This document shows positions 1-10,258 of a stretch of 64,000 nucleotides of DNA, piece by piece (positions within the stretch are counted from its first letter, which is position 1; every line of letters begins with the position of its first letter). Origin of the DNA: Geodermatophilus ruber. Lineage in GTDB: Bacteria > Actinomycetota > Actinomycetes > Mycobacteriales > Geodermatophilaceae. The notes under the pieces were generated by a model. It saw only the letters and a list, made by a program, of their open reading frames with translations, ran no database searches and was not told the DNA's origin. The stretch spans positions 62,001 through 126,000 of the forward strand of contig NZ_FOSW01000003.1 in the NCBI RefSeq assembly GCF_900114385.1. The letters run 5' to 3'. The translations under genes and the position numbers were made by a program.

Positions 1-1361
1 GGCCGGCCGTCGGTCCACAGCTCCACCAGCCGCCGTTCCCGGGAGGTCCGCTGCCGGTCCACCGGGTCGGGGAAGAGCTGCTCGGCCCGCCGGTACCGGC
101 CGGCCGCGGCCTGCAGCCGGCCGCTGACGGCGAGCCGCCGGGCCACCGCCGTGCTCAGCCACGGGTCCTCGTCGACGAGCTCGGCCGGCAGCACGTCGTC
201 CCACCGCGGTCCGGCCTCGGTGTCGATCACCTGACGCCCCGCCCGGCGCAGCAGCTGGGTCGCCCGGTCCCACCGCCCGGCCCGCAGGCAGGCGCGGACC
301 GCCTCGCCCGACGCCCCCTCCGCCTCCAGGACCTCCGCCGCACGGCCGTACCAGCAGTCGGCCTCCTCGGCCCCGAGCCGCTCCCGCAGAGCGCTCTCGA
401 GGTGGCGGCGCAGCACCTCGTGGTAGCGGAAGGTCCGGCCGTCGTCGTCGGACGACGTGAGGGCCCCGAGGTGCTCGAGCTGGTCGAGGTCCGCCTGGGA
501 CCCCGTGGTGCCGAGGAGCTGGTCGCAGCGGGCGGCCGTGACCACCTCGAACACGCTGGTGCGGGCCAGGAAGTCCCGTAGGTGCGCGGGCAGCTCGTCG
601 AGCACGGTACGGGCGAGGTAGGTGCGCGCCAGCCGCGCCCCGCCGGCCAGGGCCGCGACGGCGCGCCGGCGCTCGACCAGCGGGCGGGACAGGGTGGAGA
701 GGTGGAACAGCTGCAGGCAGGCGGCCCAGCCGTCGGTGCGACGGGTCAGGGCCGCGATGTCGTCGGGCGGCAGCGGCTCGCCGTAGAAGTCGCGGAACAG
801 CTCCTCGACCTCCCACGACCGGAACCGCAGGTGGTCGCCGCTGACGACGACCGGCTGCCCCAGCTCGGCCCGGCACAGGTTCAGCGCCGGCATGCGGCGG
901 GAGGCGAGGACGGCGCTGAACGACGGCGGGCCCCCCGTGAGCAGGCGTTCCAGCTCGGCCTCCCCGGGTGAGCCGATGATCAGCTGGGTGTCGTCCACGA
1001 CGAGGGTGAGCTGCTCCGGCGTCCGTTCCAGGCCCCGCAGCAGGTCTTCCCGGTCCCCGGTCCGCCCGATCGGCGTGCCGGTGCGCAGCAGGGCGTCGGA
1101 GAGCGAGTGCAGCAGGTGCCCGGGATCGGTGTCCTCGTGGGTGACCCGGAGCCAGGCGACTCCGGTCCGCCGGACCGCCGCGAGCTGGGTGAGCAGGGTC
1201 GTCTTGCCGTAGCCGGCCGGCGCGACGACCAGGACCAGGCGGGCGGGCCGCTGCAGGAGGTCGAGCAGCCGGCCGCGCCGGAGGCCCGCCTCCGTCGGCC
1301 ACGGCGGCCGGGGACCCGGCCCGCTCCGCGGTTGCGGCACGGCGGCGGCCACGGCGGTCAC
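1..1361 (-). CDS. MalT/LuxR-type ATPase regulator, 3' end outside window (partial)
   Basis: About 453 residues are visible and no stop is reached, so the C-terminus (where a LuxR HTH would lie) is outside. The N-terminus carries a Walker A (APAGYGKTT, about residues 48-56) and a Walker B (LVVDDTQ, about 118-124), followed by a winged-helix-like segment and helical TPR-like repeats rich in Arg, Leu and Ala. This order is that of MalT-like STAND regulators, which bind an inducer and ATP and then activate transcription. GTG at 1361 overlaps the TGA of the upstream Hsp70-like gene by 4 bp (GTGA), so the two are translationally coupled and probably one operon. Inducer and targets cannot be read from the sequence; the missing HTH means the regulator role is inferred from the ATPase part. 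Confidence 0.8.
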   Translation of the reverse strand, partial: MTAVAAAVPQPRSGPGPRPPWPTEAGLRRGRLLDLLQRPARLVLVVAPAGYGKTTLLTQLAAVRRTGVAWLRVTHEDTDPGHLLHSLSDALLRTGTPIGRTGDREDLLRGLERTPEQLTLVVDDTQLIIGSPGEAELERLLTGGPPSFSAVLASRRMPALNLCRAELGQPVVVSGDHLRFRSWEVEELFRDFYGEPLPPDDIAALTRRTDGWAACLQLFHLSTLSRPLVERRRAVAALAGGARLARTYLARTVLDELPAHLRDFLARTSVFEVVTAARCDQLLGTTGSQADLDQLEHLGALTSSDDDGRTFRYHEVLRRHLESALRERLGAEEADCWYGRAAEVLEAEGASGEAVRACLRAGRWDRATQLLRRAGRQVIDTEAGPRWDDVLPAELVDEDPWLSTAVARRLAVSGRLQAAAGRYRRAEQLFPDPVDRQRTSRERRLVELWTDGR

Positions 1362-3016
1362 CTCTCCTGCGCCGGTTCGTCGGCGGCTGCCGGCGGGGCC
1401 CCGGCCCAGCGCGCCGGATCGGACACCTGCGCCGCGGCGGAGTGCACGGCCGCCGGTGCGGCGGCGGCCCGGGCCCGGTTCCCGAGCAGGACCAGTGCGG
1501 CGAGGACGGCGACCGCGAGGAGGCAGACCACCACGGCGGTCCGTCGGCCACGGCGCCGGTCACCGGTGTGCCGGACCTGGAGCGGTTCGTCCCGGGCCGC
1601 GAGCACGGGTGCCCACCGCTGCGGGTCGGGATCGGTCGCCACCGGCGCGTCGACGGCGGCGGTGATCCCGGTCTGCGCCAGGTCGATGTCCACCATGACC
1701 GACGCCGGCGGGGGGACGTCGGTCTCCGGGTCGGCGACGTCGACGGCGACCCGGCCGGGCGCCCACTCGAGGTCGCGCTCCGTCTCCGGCTCGGGCCACC
1801 CGGACGCGTCCGGTCCGCCCGGGACCGGGGACGGCTCCGGGACCGGCGGCGGCTCGGGGACCGGCGGCGGCTCGGGGACCGGCGGGGGCTCGGGAAACGG
1901 CGGGGGCTCGGGAACCGGCGGCGGTGGAGCTGGGGTGGAGCCGGTCTCCAGCCGGGCGCCGGCGGCGATCGCGGCGCCGAGGCACACCGCGTACTTGGGG
2001 TGCGCATCGATGCCGATGTCGAGGTCGAGCTGCCCCTGGAGAAGTCGCGAGACCAGCGGGATGCGGCTCGATCCACCGACCAGCAGCGCCGTCCGGACGT
2101 CGGCCGGTGTGACCCCGGCGGCCTGGATGGCCTGCGCGAGCACGTCGACCGAGCGCAGGACCGGGATCCGGATGGCGGTCTCGAACTCGCCGCGCGTGAT
2201 GCGGACGTCGCGCACGACGCCGGGGAGGACGACGGGGACCGACGCCTCGGTGTCGACCGAGAGCGCCTCCTTGGCGGCGACCGCGTGCTCGCGAACCTGG
2301 GCCAGGGCGGCGACCACGGCCGGGTCGTCGAGGTCGAGCGTGCGCCAGGCCGTGCCGAGCACCGCGGCCACGTGGTCCATGACCGCCTCGTCGAAGTCGG
2401 CGCCGCCGAGGTGGGGGTCGCCGAGCGGCTCGCCCTGCACGGCGAAGCCCGCGTCGGTCTTGCGGACGACGGTCGCGTCGAAGGTTCCGCCGCCGAGGTC
2501 GTAGACGGCGAGCAGGGAGCCGGTCTCCAGGCGCTCGGTCGACGCGTAGAACGCCGCCGCGGCCACCGGCTCGGGCAGCAGCCCGACGTCGGTGAGCCCG
2601 GCGGTCTCCGCGGCGGCCCCGAGCAGCGCGGTGCGGTGCTCGTGCCACGTGGCCGGATGGGTCAGGGTGACGTGGGCCGGTGGGGTGCCTTCCCGCTCGG
2701 TGACCGTGTCGACCACCCACCGCAGCAGCTGGCCGGCGAGTTCCTCCGGCGTGACCTGGAGATCGCCGAGCAGCATGGGCACGTCGTCGCCGAAACGCCG
2801 CTTGAACTCCCGGGCCACCCGATCCGGCTCGCCGATGCCGCGCCGGACGGCCGCGTCACCGACCAGCAGGACGTCGTCGTCGCGCAGGAAGAGCACCGAC
2901 GGCACGCTCATCGTCGACTGCCCGAGCGGGACGCACTCCGCCCGCCCGTCGCGCCAGAGCGCCGCCGCGGTGTACGTCGTCCCGAGGTCGACCCCGAGGC
3001 CGTAGGTCTGCGACAT
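1358..3016 (-). CDS. Hsp70-like protein with Pro-rich linker and membrane segment
   Basis: 552 residues. An actin-like Hsp70 nucleotide-binding domain fills residues 1-350: phosphate-1 loop DLGTTYTAA near 10-18, phosphate-2 loop DLGGGTFD near 170, adenosine motif LVGGSSRIP near 314. The DnaK substrate-binding domain and lid are missing. Instead there is a Pro-Glu repeat linker (about 365-400) and a membrane helix (about 488-510) followed by a short Ala-rich tail. Hsp70-like proteins of this truncated form sit beside dynamin-like iniA/iniC genes in several actinobacteria, as here. It starts 22 bp after the adaptor-like membrane protein gene and overlaps the regulator gene by 4 bp. Likely an ATP-dependent envelope-stress component rather than a general chaperone (inference). 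Confidence 0.85.
   Translation of the reverse strand: MSQTYGLGVDLGTTYTAAALWRDGRAECVPLGQSTMSVPSVLFLRDDDVLLVGDAAVRRGIGEPDRVAREFKRRFGDDVPMLLGDLQVTPEELAGQLLRWVVDTVTEREGTPPAHVTLTHPATWHEHRTALLGAAAETAGLTDVGLLPEPVAAAAFYASTERLETGSLLAVYDLGGGTFDATVVRKTDAGFAVQGEPLGDPHLGGADFDEAVMDHVAAVLGTAWRTLDLDDPAVVAALAQVREHAVAAKEALSVDTEASVPVVLPGVVRDVRITRGEFETAIRIPVLRSVDVLAQAIQAAGVTPADVRTALLVGGSSRIPLVSRLLQGQLDLDIGIDAHPKYAVCLGAAIAAGARLETGSTPAPPPPVPEPPPFPEPPPVPEPPPVPEPPPVPEPSPVPGGPDASGWPEPETERDLEWAPGRVAVDVADPETDVPPPASVMVDIDLAQTGITAAVDAPVATDPDPQRWAPVLAARDEPLQVRHTGDRRRGRRTAVVVCLLAVAVLAALVLLGNRARAAAAPAAVHSAAAQVSDPARWAGAPPAAADEPAQER
1820..1930 (-). repeat. 18-bp tandem repeat encoding Pro-Glu linker
   Basis: Four to five copies of an 18-bp unit encode repeated PEPPPV hexapeptides in the Hsp70-like protein, forming a stiff spacer between the ATPase domain and the membrane helix. 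Copy number is likely to vary between strains. Confidence 0.8.
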
Positions 3017-3038
3017 GCCGTCATCCCGGTGCCATGGC

Positions 3039-4109
3039 TCAGCCGGACTCGACGACGGAACAGTTCGGGGCGGTGTCGCGGTGGCCGGCGCACACCGCCT
3101 GGGCCTGTCCTCCGTCCGGGAACCCGTCGGAGACGACCACGAAGGCCGCCCGGGAGAGGCCGGCCAGCTGGGGGGTGGTCCGGCTGTCGAGGATCCGGGC
3201 GTCCACGCCCGCGGCGCGCAGCGCGGCGAGCAGCCGCTCGGGCTCGCCCTGGCTGGCCGTGTCGTCGACGAAGGTCGTGCCCCAGAGCACGTAGAACCCG
3301 CTCAGCGTGCCCGCCTCGGCCGACGGCGCCGCTCCGGAGCTGCTCGCCGTGGGCGCCTCCGCGCCCGGCAGCAGGTCACGGACGGACGGCCTGGCGAGGA
3401 ACCCGGCCCCCACGAGGAGGGCCACCGCCGCGAGCAGCGCGGCGGTGGCCCCGGCCGCGCCCAGCACGGGGCGCTGCTCGAACCGGACGGATTCCCGGTC
3501 CGGGGCCCCGGAGTCCCCCCGGTGCGCCACTGTGAATCGGTGGGGAACCGCCCGACCGGCCAGCTTCGGCCGGCGGGGACGGACGGACAGGTAGGCCGTG
3601 GCGGTGTCGCCGGCGTCGACGGTCAGCTCGGCGGGGGCCAGCGCGAACCCGAGCTCGTGGCCGGGGTCGGCGGCCGACAGCCGCACGGACGCGGTGGCCC
3701 GCCCCTGGTTGCGGACCCGCACGAGGTAGCGGCCGGAGCGCCGTCCGCGAGCGGCGACCACGGCGGTGGACACCTCGACGTCCCGGCTGCCCCGCACCGT
3801 GACCTCCCCCTCGGCCAGGCCGCAGCGGGTCGCGTCGCGCAGGGACACGCCGCGCACCGCGAACGGCGTCGTTCCCGCGGGAGCGTCGGGGGGCGGCCGG
3901 AGCAGCAGCTCGGCCGCCGCCTGCCCACCCGCGGGCACGTCCGACAGGTGCCGGGGCTCGACCCGGGCCCAGCGGCCGGCGTCGCCCAGGACCTCGAAGC
4001 GGTAGTGGTCGGCGTCGTCGCCCGGGTTGTGCACCGTCACCGCAACCCGACCCTCACCGCCCCGGGCGACCCGCGGCGCGGCGTCCTCGATCAGCAGCAT
4101 CGGGTCCAC
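3039..4109 (-). CDS. Membrane protein with Ig-like N-terminus and SPOR-like C-terminus
   Basis: 356 residues from GTG at 4109. I chose this start because GAGGAGGGGG lies just upstream; a reading from 4184 adds a low-complexity leader without a ribosome site. Residues 1-220 look like tandem beta-sandwich (bacterial Ig-like/NEW3-type) domains rich in V/R strands. A membrane helix follows near 245-265, then an Ala/Ser linker and a C-terminal 85-residue alpha/beta segment with Cys near the end that resembles a SPOR-like fold ([17 protein letters not shown]). It is first in the minus-strand operon with the Hsp70-like ATPase and the MalT-like regulator and probably anchors or senses at the envelope. 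No family name is assigned with confidence. Confidence 0.75.
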   Translation of the reverse strand: MDPMLLIEDAAPRVARGGEGRVAVTVHNPGDDADHYRFEVLGDAGRWARVEPRHLSDVPAGGQAAAELLLRPPPDAPAGTTPFAVRGVSLRDATRCGLAEGEVTVRGSRDVEVSTAVVAARGRRSGRYLVRVRNQGRATASVRLSAADPGHELGFALAPAELTVDAGDTATAYLSVRPRRPKLAGRAVPHRFTVAHRGDSGAPDRESVRFEQRPVLGAAGATAALLAAVALLVGAGFLARPSVRDLLPGAEAPTASSSGAAPSAEAGTLSGFYVLWGTTFVDDTASQGEPERLLAALRAAGVDARILDSRTTPQLAGLSRAAFVVVSDGFPDGGQAQAVCAGHRDTAPNCSVVESG

Positions 4110-4199
4110 GAGTCCCCCTCCTCGTGCGGACGGCCCCGTGGGTCGTGGGCGAGCCGGTGGCTGCCGGTTCACGGCAGCGGCCACGAAGGGTGGTGCCTG

Positions 4200-4229
4200 C
4201 CGGCGAAACCTGGTGTCTCCCGGCGAAAC
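4200..4229. promoter_or_regulatory. Direct repeat CCGGCGAAAC x2 between divergent operons
   Basis: Two identical 10-mers CCGGCGAAAC start at 4200 and 4220, exactly 20 bp apart (two helical turns). A TTCGCC in the opposite orientation follows at 4242. They lie between the minus-strand Hsp70/regulator operon and the plus-strand moxR operon, a natural place for one regulator to act on both. Site identity is inferred. Confidence 0.4.
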
Positions 4230-4270
4230 GAGCGAGTACGCTTCGCCATCCTGGCAAACAGGGGGACGCC

Positions 4271-5257
4271 ATGGTGGCAGAACATGGCTCGTCGTCGTCG
4301 GCCCAGGTCGAATGGTTCGCGCTCCGTTACGCCGAGTTGGCCCGCAACGTCGAATCGTTCTTCCGCGGCAAGCCCCACGTCGTCCAGGTGGCGCTGGTCT
4401 GCGTGCTGGCCGAGGGACACCTGCTCATCGACGACGTCCCCGGCGTCGGCAAGACGTCGCTGGCGAAGGCGATCTCCCAGTCGATCGACGGTGCCATGCA
4501 GCGGATCCAGTTCACGCCGGACCTGCTCCCGAGCGACGTCACCGGCACACTCGTCTACGACCCCGGCCGGCAGGAGTTCGTGTTCCACCCCGGGGCGGTG
4601 TTCGCCAACATCGTGCTGGGCGACGAGATCAACCGGGCCTCACCGAAGACCCAGTCGGCGCTGCTCGAGGTCATGGCCGAGCGTCAGGTCACCGTCGACT
4701 CGGTGCCCTACGCCGTCGCCCGGCCGTTCTGCGTCATCGCGACCCAGAACCCGGTCGAGCACAGCGGTACCTACGACCTGCCGGAGGCCCAGCTCGACCG
4801 GTTCATGTGCCGGATCCCGGTGGGCTATCCCGATCACGACGCCGAGGTCGAGGTGGTCGTCAGCGGCGCCCAGCGCCGCACGCCCGACCAGCTGCAGCCG
4901 GTCATGACCACGGGCGATCTGCTCAAGATGATCGCCATCGCCGGGCAGATCCACCTGTCGCCGGCGGCGCTCGACTACATCGTCACGATCACGGCGGCCA
5001 CCCGGAAGATGCCCGAGCTGCGGCTGGGCGTGAGCCCCCGCGGGAGCATCGCCCTCGCCCAGGCGGCGCAGGCCCTGGCGGCCACCGAGGGGCGCACCTA
5101 CGTGACCGCCGACGACGTCAAGACCATGGCCCCGGCGGTCCTGACCCACCGGATGCTGCTGCGGCCGGAGGTGGAACTGCAGGGCCGGACCGCCGAGGAC
5201 CTGCTGGACGGCGTCCTCGCCTCCGTGCCGGTGCCGCAGCAGCGACTCCCGGTCTGA
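4271..5257 (+). CDS. MoxR-family AAA+ ATPase
   Basis: 328 residues from ATG at 4271, preceded by GGGGG; an upstream in-frame ATG at 4124 runs through the operator region and is unlikely. Walker A GVGKTS lies near residue 58, Walker B LGDEIN near 116, and sensor-1 ATQNP follows. MoxR proteins remodel partner proteins, often together with DUF58/VWA proteins, and the gene order moxR - DUF58 - transglutaminase-like seen here is the classic one in actinobacteria. The stop overlaps the DUF58 start (TGATG). Family call is secure; the client protein is unknown. Confidence 0.93.
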   Translation: MVAEHGSSSSAQVEWFALRYAELARNVESFFRGKPHVVQVALVCVLAEGHLLIDDVPGVGKTSLAKAISQSIDGAMQRIQFTPDLLPSDVTGTLVYDPGRQEFVFHPGAVFANIVLGDEINRASPKTQSALLEVMAERQVTVDSVPYAVARPFCVIATQNPVEHSGTYDLPEAQLDRFMCRIPVGYPDHDAEVEVVVSGAQRRTPDQLQPVMTTGDLLKMIAIAGQIHLSPAALDYIVTITAATRKMPELRLGVSPRGSIALAQAAQALAATEGRTYVTADDVKTMAPAVLTHRMLLRPEVELQGRTAEDLLDGVLASVPVPQQRLPV

Positions 5258-6405
5258 TGGGCATCCTGACCGGCTCGGGACGAGGCGTCGCCGTTGCGAC
5301 GCTCGCGCTGCTCGGGGCCGGCTGGTGGCTGGACTGGCCCGAACTGGTCCTTCTCGGCCTCGCCGCCCTGGCGGCGCTCGTCGTCGCCGCGCTGTGGATG
5401 GTGCTGAGCCCCGATCTGGCCGTCACCCGGGAGATCAGCCCGTTGCGGGTGACCGAGGGGGAGCTCTCCCGCGGCGTCATCACCGTCATCAACCGGGCGA
5501 CCCGGCGCAGCCCGCCGGTCCTGGCCATCGACCACGTCGGGGGACGGCGGCTGACCGTTCCGCTGCCCAGCCTCGCCGGCGGCGAGAGCTCGTCGGCGAG
5601 CTATCCGCTCCCGACCGCGCGGCGGGGGCTGCACACCGTCGGCCCGCTCACCGTCGGGCACACCGATCCGCTCCGGCTCATGGGCCTCACCACCGACTAC
5701 ACCGCGCGCACGGTGCTGCGGGTGCATCCCCGCGTCCACCCGGTCGCCGCGATGCCGACCGGGCGGTCGACCGACATGGACGGCCCCACCAGCGCGACCG
5801 CCCCGCGCGGCGGCGTGGCGTTCCACAGCCTGCGCGAGTACGAGCCCGGTGACGACCACCGGCTCATCCACGCCAAGTCCACCGCGCGGCTCGGCGTGCT
5901 CACCGTGCGGCACAACGTGGTGCCCGAGGAGCCCCGGATGCTCGTGGTCCTCGACACCAGCAGCCCGCCGTACACCGACGATTCCTTCGAGGACGCCGTC
6001 CGGATCGCCGCCTCCCTCGCCGTCGCCGCCGCCGACGGCGGCTTCCCCCTGCAGGTCCGGACGACGGGGGGCGAGCGGATCGTCGTGCGGGGGCGCGACG
6101 TGAAGCCGGAGATGCTCGACCTCCTGGCCGGTGTCCGGCGCACGGCCGAGGACCCCGGCCTCGCCGCCCTGCCCGAGATGGCACCGCAGGAGGACGGGCT
6201 GGCGCTGGCCGTGGTCACGGGCCGGCCGGACGCGGGCATGCGGGCCGCGGTCAGCCGCGTCCGCGGGCGGTTCGAGATGGCCTCGCTCGTGCAGGTGGGG
6301 GACACCTCGGGACGGCGGGTGGCTCCGTTACAGGGGGCCTTCGTCGTCGCCGTCGAGACCAGCGAGGAGTTCCCCGCGACGTGGAACCGGCTGGTCACGC
6401 GATGA
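5257..6405 (+). CDS. DUF58 domain membrane protein, MoxR partner
   Basis: 382 residues. Two hydrophobic segments (about 8-25 and 28-48) anchor a cytoplasmic or periplasmic region ending in the DUF58 domain, whose signature [20 protein letters not shown] starts near residue 192; a VWA-like [10 protein letters not shown] segment follows with a partial MIDAS (D-x-S). ATG at 5257 overlaps the moxR stop, and its own TGA overlaps the next ATG (ATGA), so it is translationally coupled on both sides. Function is by family: DUF58 proteins act with MoxR in envelope biogenesis or assembly, with no defined reaction. Confidence 0.9.
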   Translation: MGILTGSGRGVAVATLALLGAGWWLDWPELVLLGLAALAALVVAALWMVLSPDLAVTREISPLRVTEGELSRGVITVINRATRRSPPVLAIDHVGGRRLTVPLPSLAGGESSSASYPLPTARRGLHTVGPLTVGHTDPLRLMGLTTDYTARTVLRVHPRVHPVAAMPTGRSTDMDGPTSATAPRGGVAFHSLREYEPGDDHRLIHAKSTARLGVLTVRHNVVPEEPRMLVVLDTSSPPYTDDSFEDAVRIAASLAVAAADGGFPLQVRTTGGERIVVRGRDVKPEMLDLLAGVRRTAEDPGLAALPEMAPQEDGLALAVVTGRPDAGMRAAVSRVRGRFEMASLVQVGDTSGRRVAPLQGAFVVAVETSEEFPATWNRLVTR

Positions 6406-8717
6406 CGGCGACCAGCGCGGCGTCCACCGGCTCCGCCCGCCGGCGGGTCCGGATCGACGGGCTGCGCCTGGCCGAGTGCCTGCTGGGGCTGCTCGCCGTG
6501 GTGCTTGCCGCGGCGACCTTCGGCGCCTTCTACGACGGGTTGCGGTGGCTGCCGTGGCTGGCCGGGGCGGCGGTGGCGGGCGGTGCCCTCGTCGGGCTGT
6601 GCCTGCTCGCCGGCTGGCGGTGGTGGACGGGCACGGTCGCCGTCACGGCGGTGCTGGTCCTGCTCGCGCACGCCGCCGGTTACGGCGCGCTGAGCTGGTT
6701 CGGCCTGCCGACCCCGGCCTCGCTGCGGGCGTTCGGCTCCGGGCTGGCCACCGGGCTGCCGAAGATGCTCGCCGTCGGCCTGCCCGCCAACTTCGACGAC
6801 GACCTGGTGGTGCTGCCCGTCCTCGTCGTGGGTGCAGCGGGGGCGGGCACCGTGGCGCTGCTGCTCCGGACCCGCCGGACCGCGCCCGTGGTGCTGCCCG
6901 CGCTCCTGGTCCTGGTGCTCGGCCTCGCCCTCACGGCTGCCCGCGGCGGGGCCCGCGTGCTCCTGACCGGAGCCTTCGTGCTCGTCGTCCTCGGTCTGCT
7001 GGTCCTGCGCGGCAACCGGGTGTCGGTCGCGGAGGGGGAGGGCATCAGCGAGGCCGACGCCGATGCCGTCGGCCTGGATCTGCCGGCCCGCCGGCGCCGC
7101 TCGACGTACGGCCGGCTCGCTCTGGGGCTGCCCGTCGTCGCGGTCGTCACCGCCGTGGCGCTGGCCGGCGCCTGGTTCCTCCCCATCGCCCCCGGCGACG
7201 ACCGGGTGGACCCGCGGTCGCTGTACCGGGCGCCGGTCGAGGTCAACGCCGTCCTGTCCCCCCTGGTGGAGGTGCGGCCGCAGCAGCTGGCGCAGCCCGA
7301 CGACCCGCTGTTCACCGTGACCGTGCTGGACGACAGCGACCCGCCGCTGGACCGCCTGCGGGTCGCCGCCCTCGACAGGTTCGACGGCAGTCTCTGGACG
7401 CGCGCCCGCGGCTTCCAGGTGACCGGGACCACGCTGCCCGACCCGGAGGCGTTGCCCAGCGAGGCCAGCCAGGTCCGTCTCCGGGTCGGCGTCTCGAGCC
7501 TTCCGCAGCCGTTCCTGCCGGTGGTGGGGGAGCCCCTGCGCTTCGCCGGCACCGACTTCGCGTTCGACCGCGCGACCGGCACGGTCGTCAGCACCCGGGC
7601 CGATGTCGCCGGGTTCGGGTACAGCGTGACCGCGGCGGTGCGGCCGCTGGACCGCGCCGCTCTCGATGTCGAGCCGAGCCGGACGCGGGCGGACGAGGAC
7701 TACACGCGGCTGCCGGCGAAGCCGCCGTGGGTGGACACGCTGACGACCGACCTGATCGACCCCGCCGAGAGCCCGCTCCACCAGCTTCTGCAGATCGAGA
7801 CCTTCCTGCAGGGCCGGCAGTACAACCGGCAGGCGGCGCCGGGGCACTCCTACGGCGCCCTGGCCCGGACGCTGGGCACCTCGGATGCCGTCGGCAGCTC
7901 GGAGCAGTTCGCGTCGGCGTTCGCCGTCCTGGCCCGGGCCGCCGGCTACCCCGCGCGGGTCGCGGTCGGCTACCTCCTGCGCCCGTCGGACCGGGACGGT
8001 GACTCCTACCGTGTCAGCACCGGGGACGCGTACGCCTGGGCGGAGGTGCACCTGCAGGGCTACGGCTGGGCCACCTTCGAGCCCACACCCCCGACGGAGG
8101 TGGCGACCCCACCGCGGTCGACGGACGTGAACCTGGAGGCGACCGAGGCCGCCCCGCCACCTACCGGTTCCGGGAACGGGAACGACGGCACGGGGGGCGC
8201 GTCGGGAACGAGCCCGGCGGAGCAGGTGCGTCTCGTGGCCGTCGTCGCCGGGGCTGCCGGCTGCGCCCTTCTCGTCGGCATCGTGCTCCTCAAACGGCTG
8301 CGCCGGCTGCGGCGGCACCGGTCCGGCTCGCCCGCGCAGCGCGTGGTCGGAGCCTGGCGCGAGGTGGCCGGCCGGCTCGCGGAGGCCGGAGCGCGGGTGC
8401 CGGCGTCGCACACCGCCGGCGAGGTGGCGCGCGACCTGCTCGGGAGTCCGGCCGCACCCGTGTCCCGGCACGTGGCGGAACTCGCCCCGCTCGTGGCCGG
8501 TGCCGTCTTCGCCTATGACGAGCCCGACGAGGCCACCGTCGCCCGGGCCTGGACGCTGGAGCACCGGATCCGCCACGAGCTGGGGACCGCGCTGCCGGTC
8601 GCGGCCCGGCTGCGCGCGCTCGTCGATCCGCGGCCGCTGTTCCCGCGCCGCCGTCCGAAGGTCCGGCGTCCCCACCAGGGACCTCCGGACGTCCGCAGCC
8701 GGGCGGCGGTGGGGTGA
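6402..8717 (+). CDS. TgpA-like membrane protein with degenerate transglutaminase core
   Basis: 771 residues. About six membrane helices occupy the first 260 residues, followed by an extracytoplasmic domain with a transglutaminase-like core (about 494-565), a linker, another membrane helix near 610-630 and a DUF4129-like C-terminal tail. The fold signatures are clear ([18 protein letters not shown], then GYGW), but the three catalytic positions differ from family consensus: GSSEQFA where GxCxxFA is expected, AYAWAEV where HAWVEV is expected, and FEPTP in place of DPTP. It is therefore probably non-catalytic, acting as a peptide- or glycan-binding scaffold. It overlaps the DUF58 gene by 4 bp and the next gene by 1 bp. 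Confidence 0.88.
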   Translation: MTATSAASTGSARRRVRIDGLRLAECLLGLLAVVLAAATFGAFYDGLRWLPWLAGAAVAGGALVGLCLLAGWRWWTGTVAVTAVLVLLAHAAGYGALSWFGLPTPASLRAFGSGLATGLPKMLAVGLPANFDDDLVVLPVLVVGAAGAGTVALLLRTRRTAPVVLPALLVLVLGLALTAARGGARVLLTGAFVLVVLGLLVLRGNRVSVAEGEGISEADADAVGLDLPARRRRSTYGRLALGLPVVAVVTAVALAGAWFLPIAPGDDRVDPRSLYRAPVEVNAVLSPLVEVRPQQLAQPDDPLFTVTVLDDSDPPLDRLRVAALDRFDGSLWTRARGFQVTGTTLPDPEALPSEASQVRLRVGVSSLPQPFLPVVGEPLRFAGTDFAFDRATGTVVSTRADVAGFGYSVTAAVRPLDRAALDVEPSRTRADEDYTRLPAKPPWVDTLTTDLIDPAESPLHQLLQIETFLQGRQYNRQAAPGHSYGALARTLGTSDAVGSSEQFASAFAVLARAAGYPARVAVGYLLRPSDRDGDSYRVSTGDAYAWAEVHLQGYGWATFEPTPPTEVATPPRSTDVNLEATEAAPPPTGSGNGNDGTGGASGTSPAEQVRLVAVVAGAAGCALLVGIVLLKRLRRLRRHRSGSPAQRVVGAWREVAGRLAEAGARVPASHTAGEVARDLLGSPAAPVSRHVAELAPLVAGAVFAYDEPDEATVARAWTLEHRIRHELGTALPVAARLRALVDPRPLFPRRRPKVRRPHQGPPDVRSRAAVG

Positions 8718-10258
8718 TGCGGGCGCCGGCGTCGTCGTCCCGGCGCGGCCGGCTGCCCGGCTGGCTGGGGGGCAGCGCCGCGCTGGCGCTCGCCGGCCTC
8801 GTCGGGGTCTCGCTGTGGCTGGGTGGTTACCGGCAGTCGGAGGTGGTGCTGTCCTCGGGCATGGCCTGGCTGGCCTCACCGCAGGGCCTGGTGACGCTGG
8901 TGGACGGCGCGTCCCAGCAGGTGATCGGCAACGTGCAGTCGGCCGCCGCCTCGGAAGCGGTTCCCGCGATCGTGCAGCTCGGGACCTCGGCGCTGGTCGT
9001 GGACGAGCCGGCGGGGACGGTGGCGCGCATCGACGGAGCGACCTACGCGGTCACCGGGCCGGAGCAGGTGGGCGGGGGCGGCCCCCTGCAGGTGCTGCCG
9101 GACGGGGACCAGGCGTTCGTCGTCGACGGCGCGCGGCAGGTGGTGACCGTCGTCGACACCGGCAACCTCGAGACGCGGGAGACCATCCGGCTGGACGCGG
9201 CACCGGCGGACGGTCAGGCGGTGCTGGACCGGGACGGCGTGCTGTGGGTCGTGGACGGCGAGGGGCTGACCCGCGTCGACCGATCCCGGGAGGTCACCCG
9301 TGCCGGGGATGTGGGCGACCGGAGCGCCCGGCTGGTCACCGTCCGGGGCGGGGCGGTGCTGGTGGACCCCACCGAGGGCCGCATCGGGCGGGTCGACGCC
9401 GACGGCGAGGTGCCCACCTGGGCGTGCGAGGGCCTGCGACTCGGCAGCGAGCCACGGCTGCTCGGCTCGGCGCGATCGGCGCGCCTGTTCGCGGCGGTGC
9501 CCGACACGGGCGAGCTCCTCGTGGCCGATCTGGACACCGGCACGTGCACGCCCGAGCCGCTCGCGCCCGCGGGGACCGATCTCGGGACGCCGGTGGAGTC
9601 CGGCCGGTTCGTCCTCGTGCCCGACCGGGCCACCGGGCGGGTGGTCGTCGTCGACACGGCCGGCGACGGGGTCGTCGCGACACCAGCCGTCGCGAACCCC
9701 GGGCCCGGGCTCGAGCTGATCGCCAAGGACGGTCTGGTCTTCTACAACGACTCCACCGGCCCGGTCGCCGGGGTCGTCCAGCCGGCGGGTGGGCAGTGGG
9801 TCCCCGGAGCGCAGCTGGTCAAGTTCACGACCGGTGCGACGGCGGTCCCCTCCCTGGCCGCCGCGGACGACACCCTCGCCGTCGACCCGGCGCCGCGAGA
9901 CGTCCCGACCGCGGCCCGCACCACCGCCTCCGGCCCCCCGGCCGCGACCGGGGGCCCCAGCGGAACGACGGTGCCCCGCCCGACGACGCCGGTGCCCGTT
10001 CCGACGACGACGGTGCCTCGCCCGACGACGACGGTGCCTGTTCCGACGACGACGGTGCCCGTTCCGACGACGACGGTGCCCGTTCCGACGACGACGGTGC
10101 CCGTTCCGACCACGACGGTGCCTCGCCCGACGACGACGGTGCCCGCCCCGACGACGACGGAGCCCGTCCCGACCACGACGGTGCCCGTCCCGACCACGAC
10201 GGTGCCCGTTCCGACCACGACGGTGCCCGTTCCGCCGCCGACCACGGAGCCGGGGTAG
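8717..10258 (+). CDS. Membrane-anchored beta-propeller-like protein with Thr/Pro repeat tail
   Basis: 513 residues from ATG at 8717, whose A is the last base of the preceding TGA. A basic N-terminus and a membrane helix (about 18-38) are followed by about 360 residues of repeating beta-strand motifs (VVDxA, VLDRDG, VLVPDRATGRVVVVD) like YVTN/NHL-type propeller blades. The last 95 residues are repeats of TTTVPVP, probably a wall-spanning stalk. There is no LPXTG sorting signal. As last gene of the moxR operon it likely displays a binding propeller outside the membrane. Homology to a named family is not secure. Confidence 0.75.
   Translation: MRAPASSSRRGRLPGWLGGSAALALAGLVGVSLWLGGYRQSEVVLSSGMAWLASPQGLVTLVDGASQQVIGNVQSAAASEAVPAIVQLGTSALVVDEPAGTVARIDGATYAVTGPEQVGGGGPLQVLPDGDQAFVVDGARQVVTVVDTGNLETRETIRLDAAPADGQAVLDRDGVLWVVDGEGLTRVDRSREVTRAGDVGDRSARLVTVRGGAVLVDPTEGRIGRVDADGEVPTWACEGLRLGSEPRLLGSARSARLFAAVPDTGELLVADLDTGTCTPEPLAPAGTDLGTPVESGRFVLVPDRATGRVVVVDTAGDGVVATPAVANPGPGLELIAKDGLVFYNDSTGPVAGVVQPAGGQWVPGAQLVKFTTGATAVPSLAAADDTLAVDPAPRDVPTAARTTASGPPAATGGPSGTTVPRPTTPVPVPTTTVPRPTTTVPVPTTTVPVPTTTVPVPTTTVPVPTTTVPRPTTTVPAPTTTEPVPTTTVPVPTTTVPVPTTTVPVPPPTTEPG
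9970..10245 (+). repeat. 21-bp tandem repeat coding TTTVPVP
   Basis: About 13 copies of a 21-bp unit (consensus acgacgacggtgcccgttcc plus one g) encode TTTVPVP, TTTVPRP or TTTVPAP heptapeptides. The repeat keeps all six frames open, which explains the long spurious reading frames here on both strands. Confidence 0.9.

Noticed and set aside
5697-8879. 1060-codon minus-strand open frame opposite the DUF58/transglutaminase genes
   Set aside because: Antisense shadow caused by high GC; no ribosome site or recognisable domain.
9742-10245. Minus-strand frame with VVVGTGT repeats resembling a repeat protein
   Set aside because: It is the antisense reading of the 21-bp stalk repeat; all frames are open there.
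9970-10245. Regular repeats considered as CRISPR array
   Set aside because: Units are contiguous 21-bp coding repeats without spacers and no cas genes are nearby.
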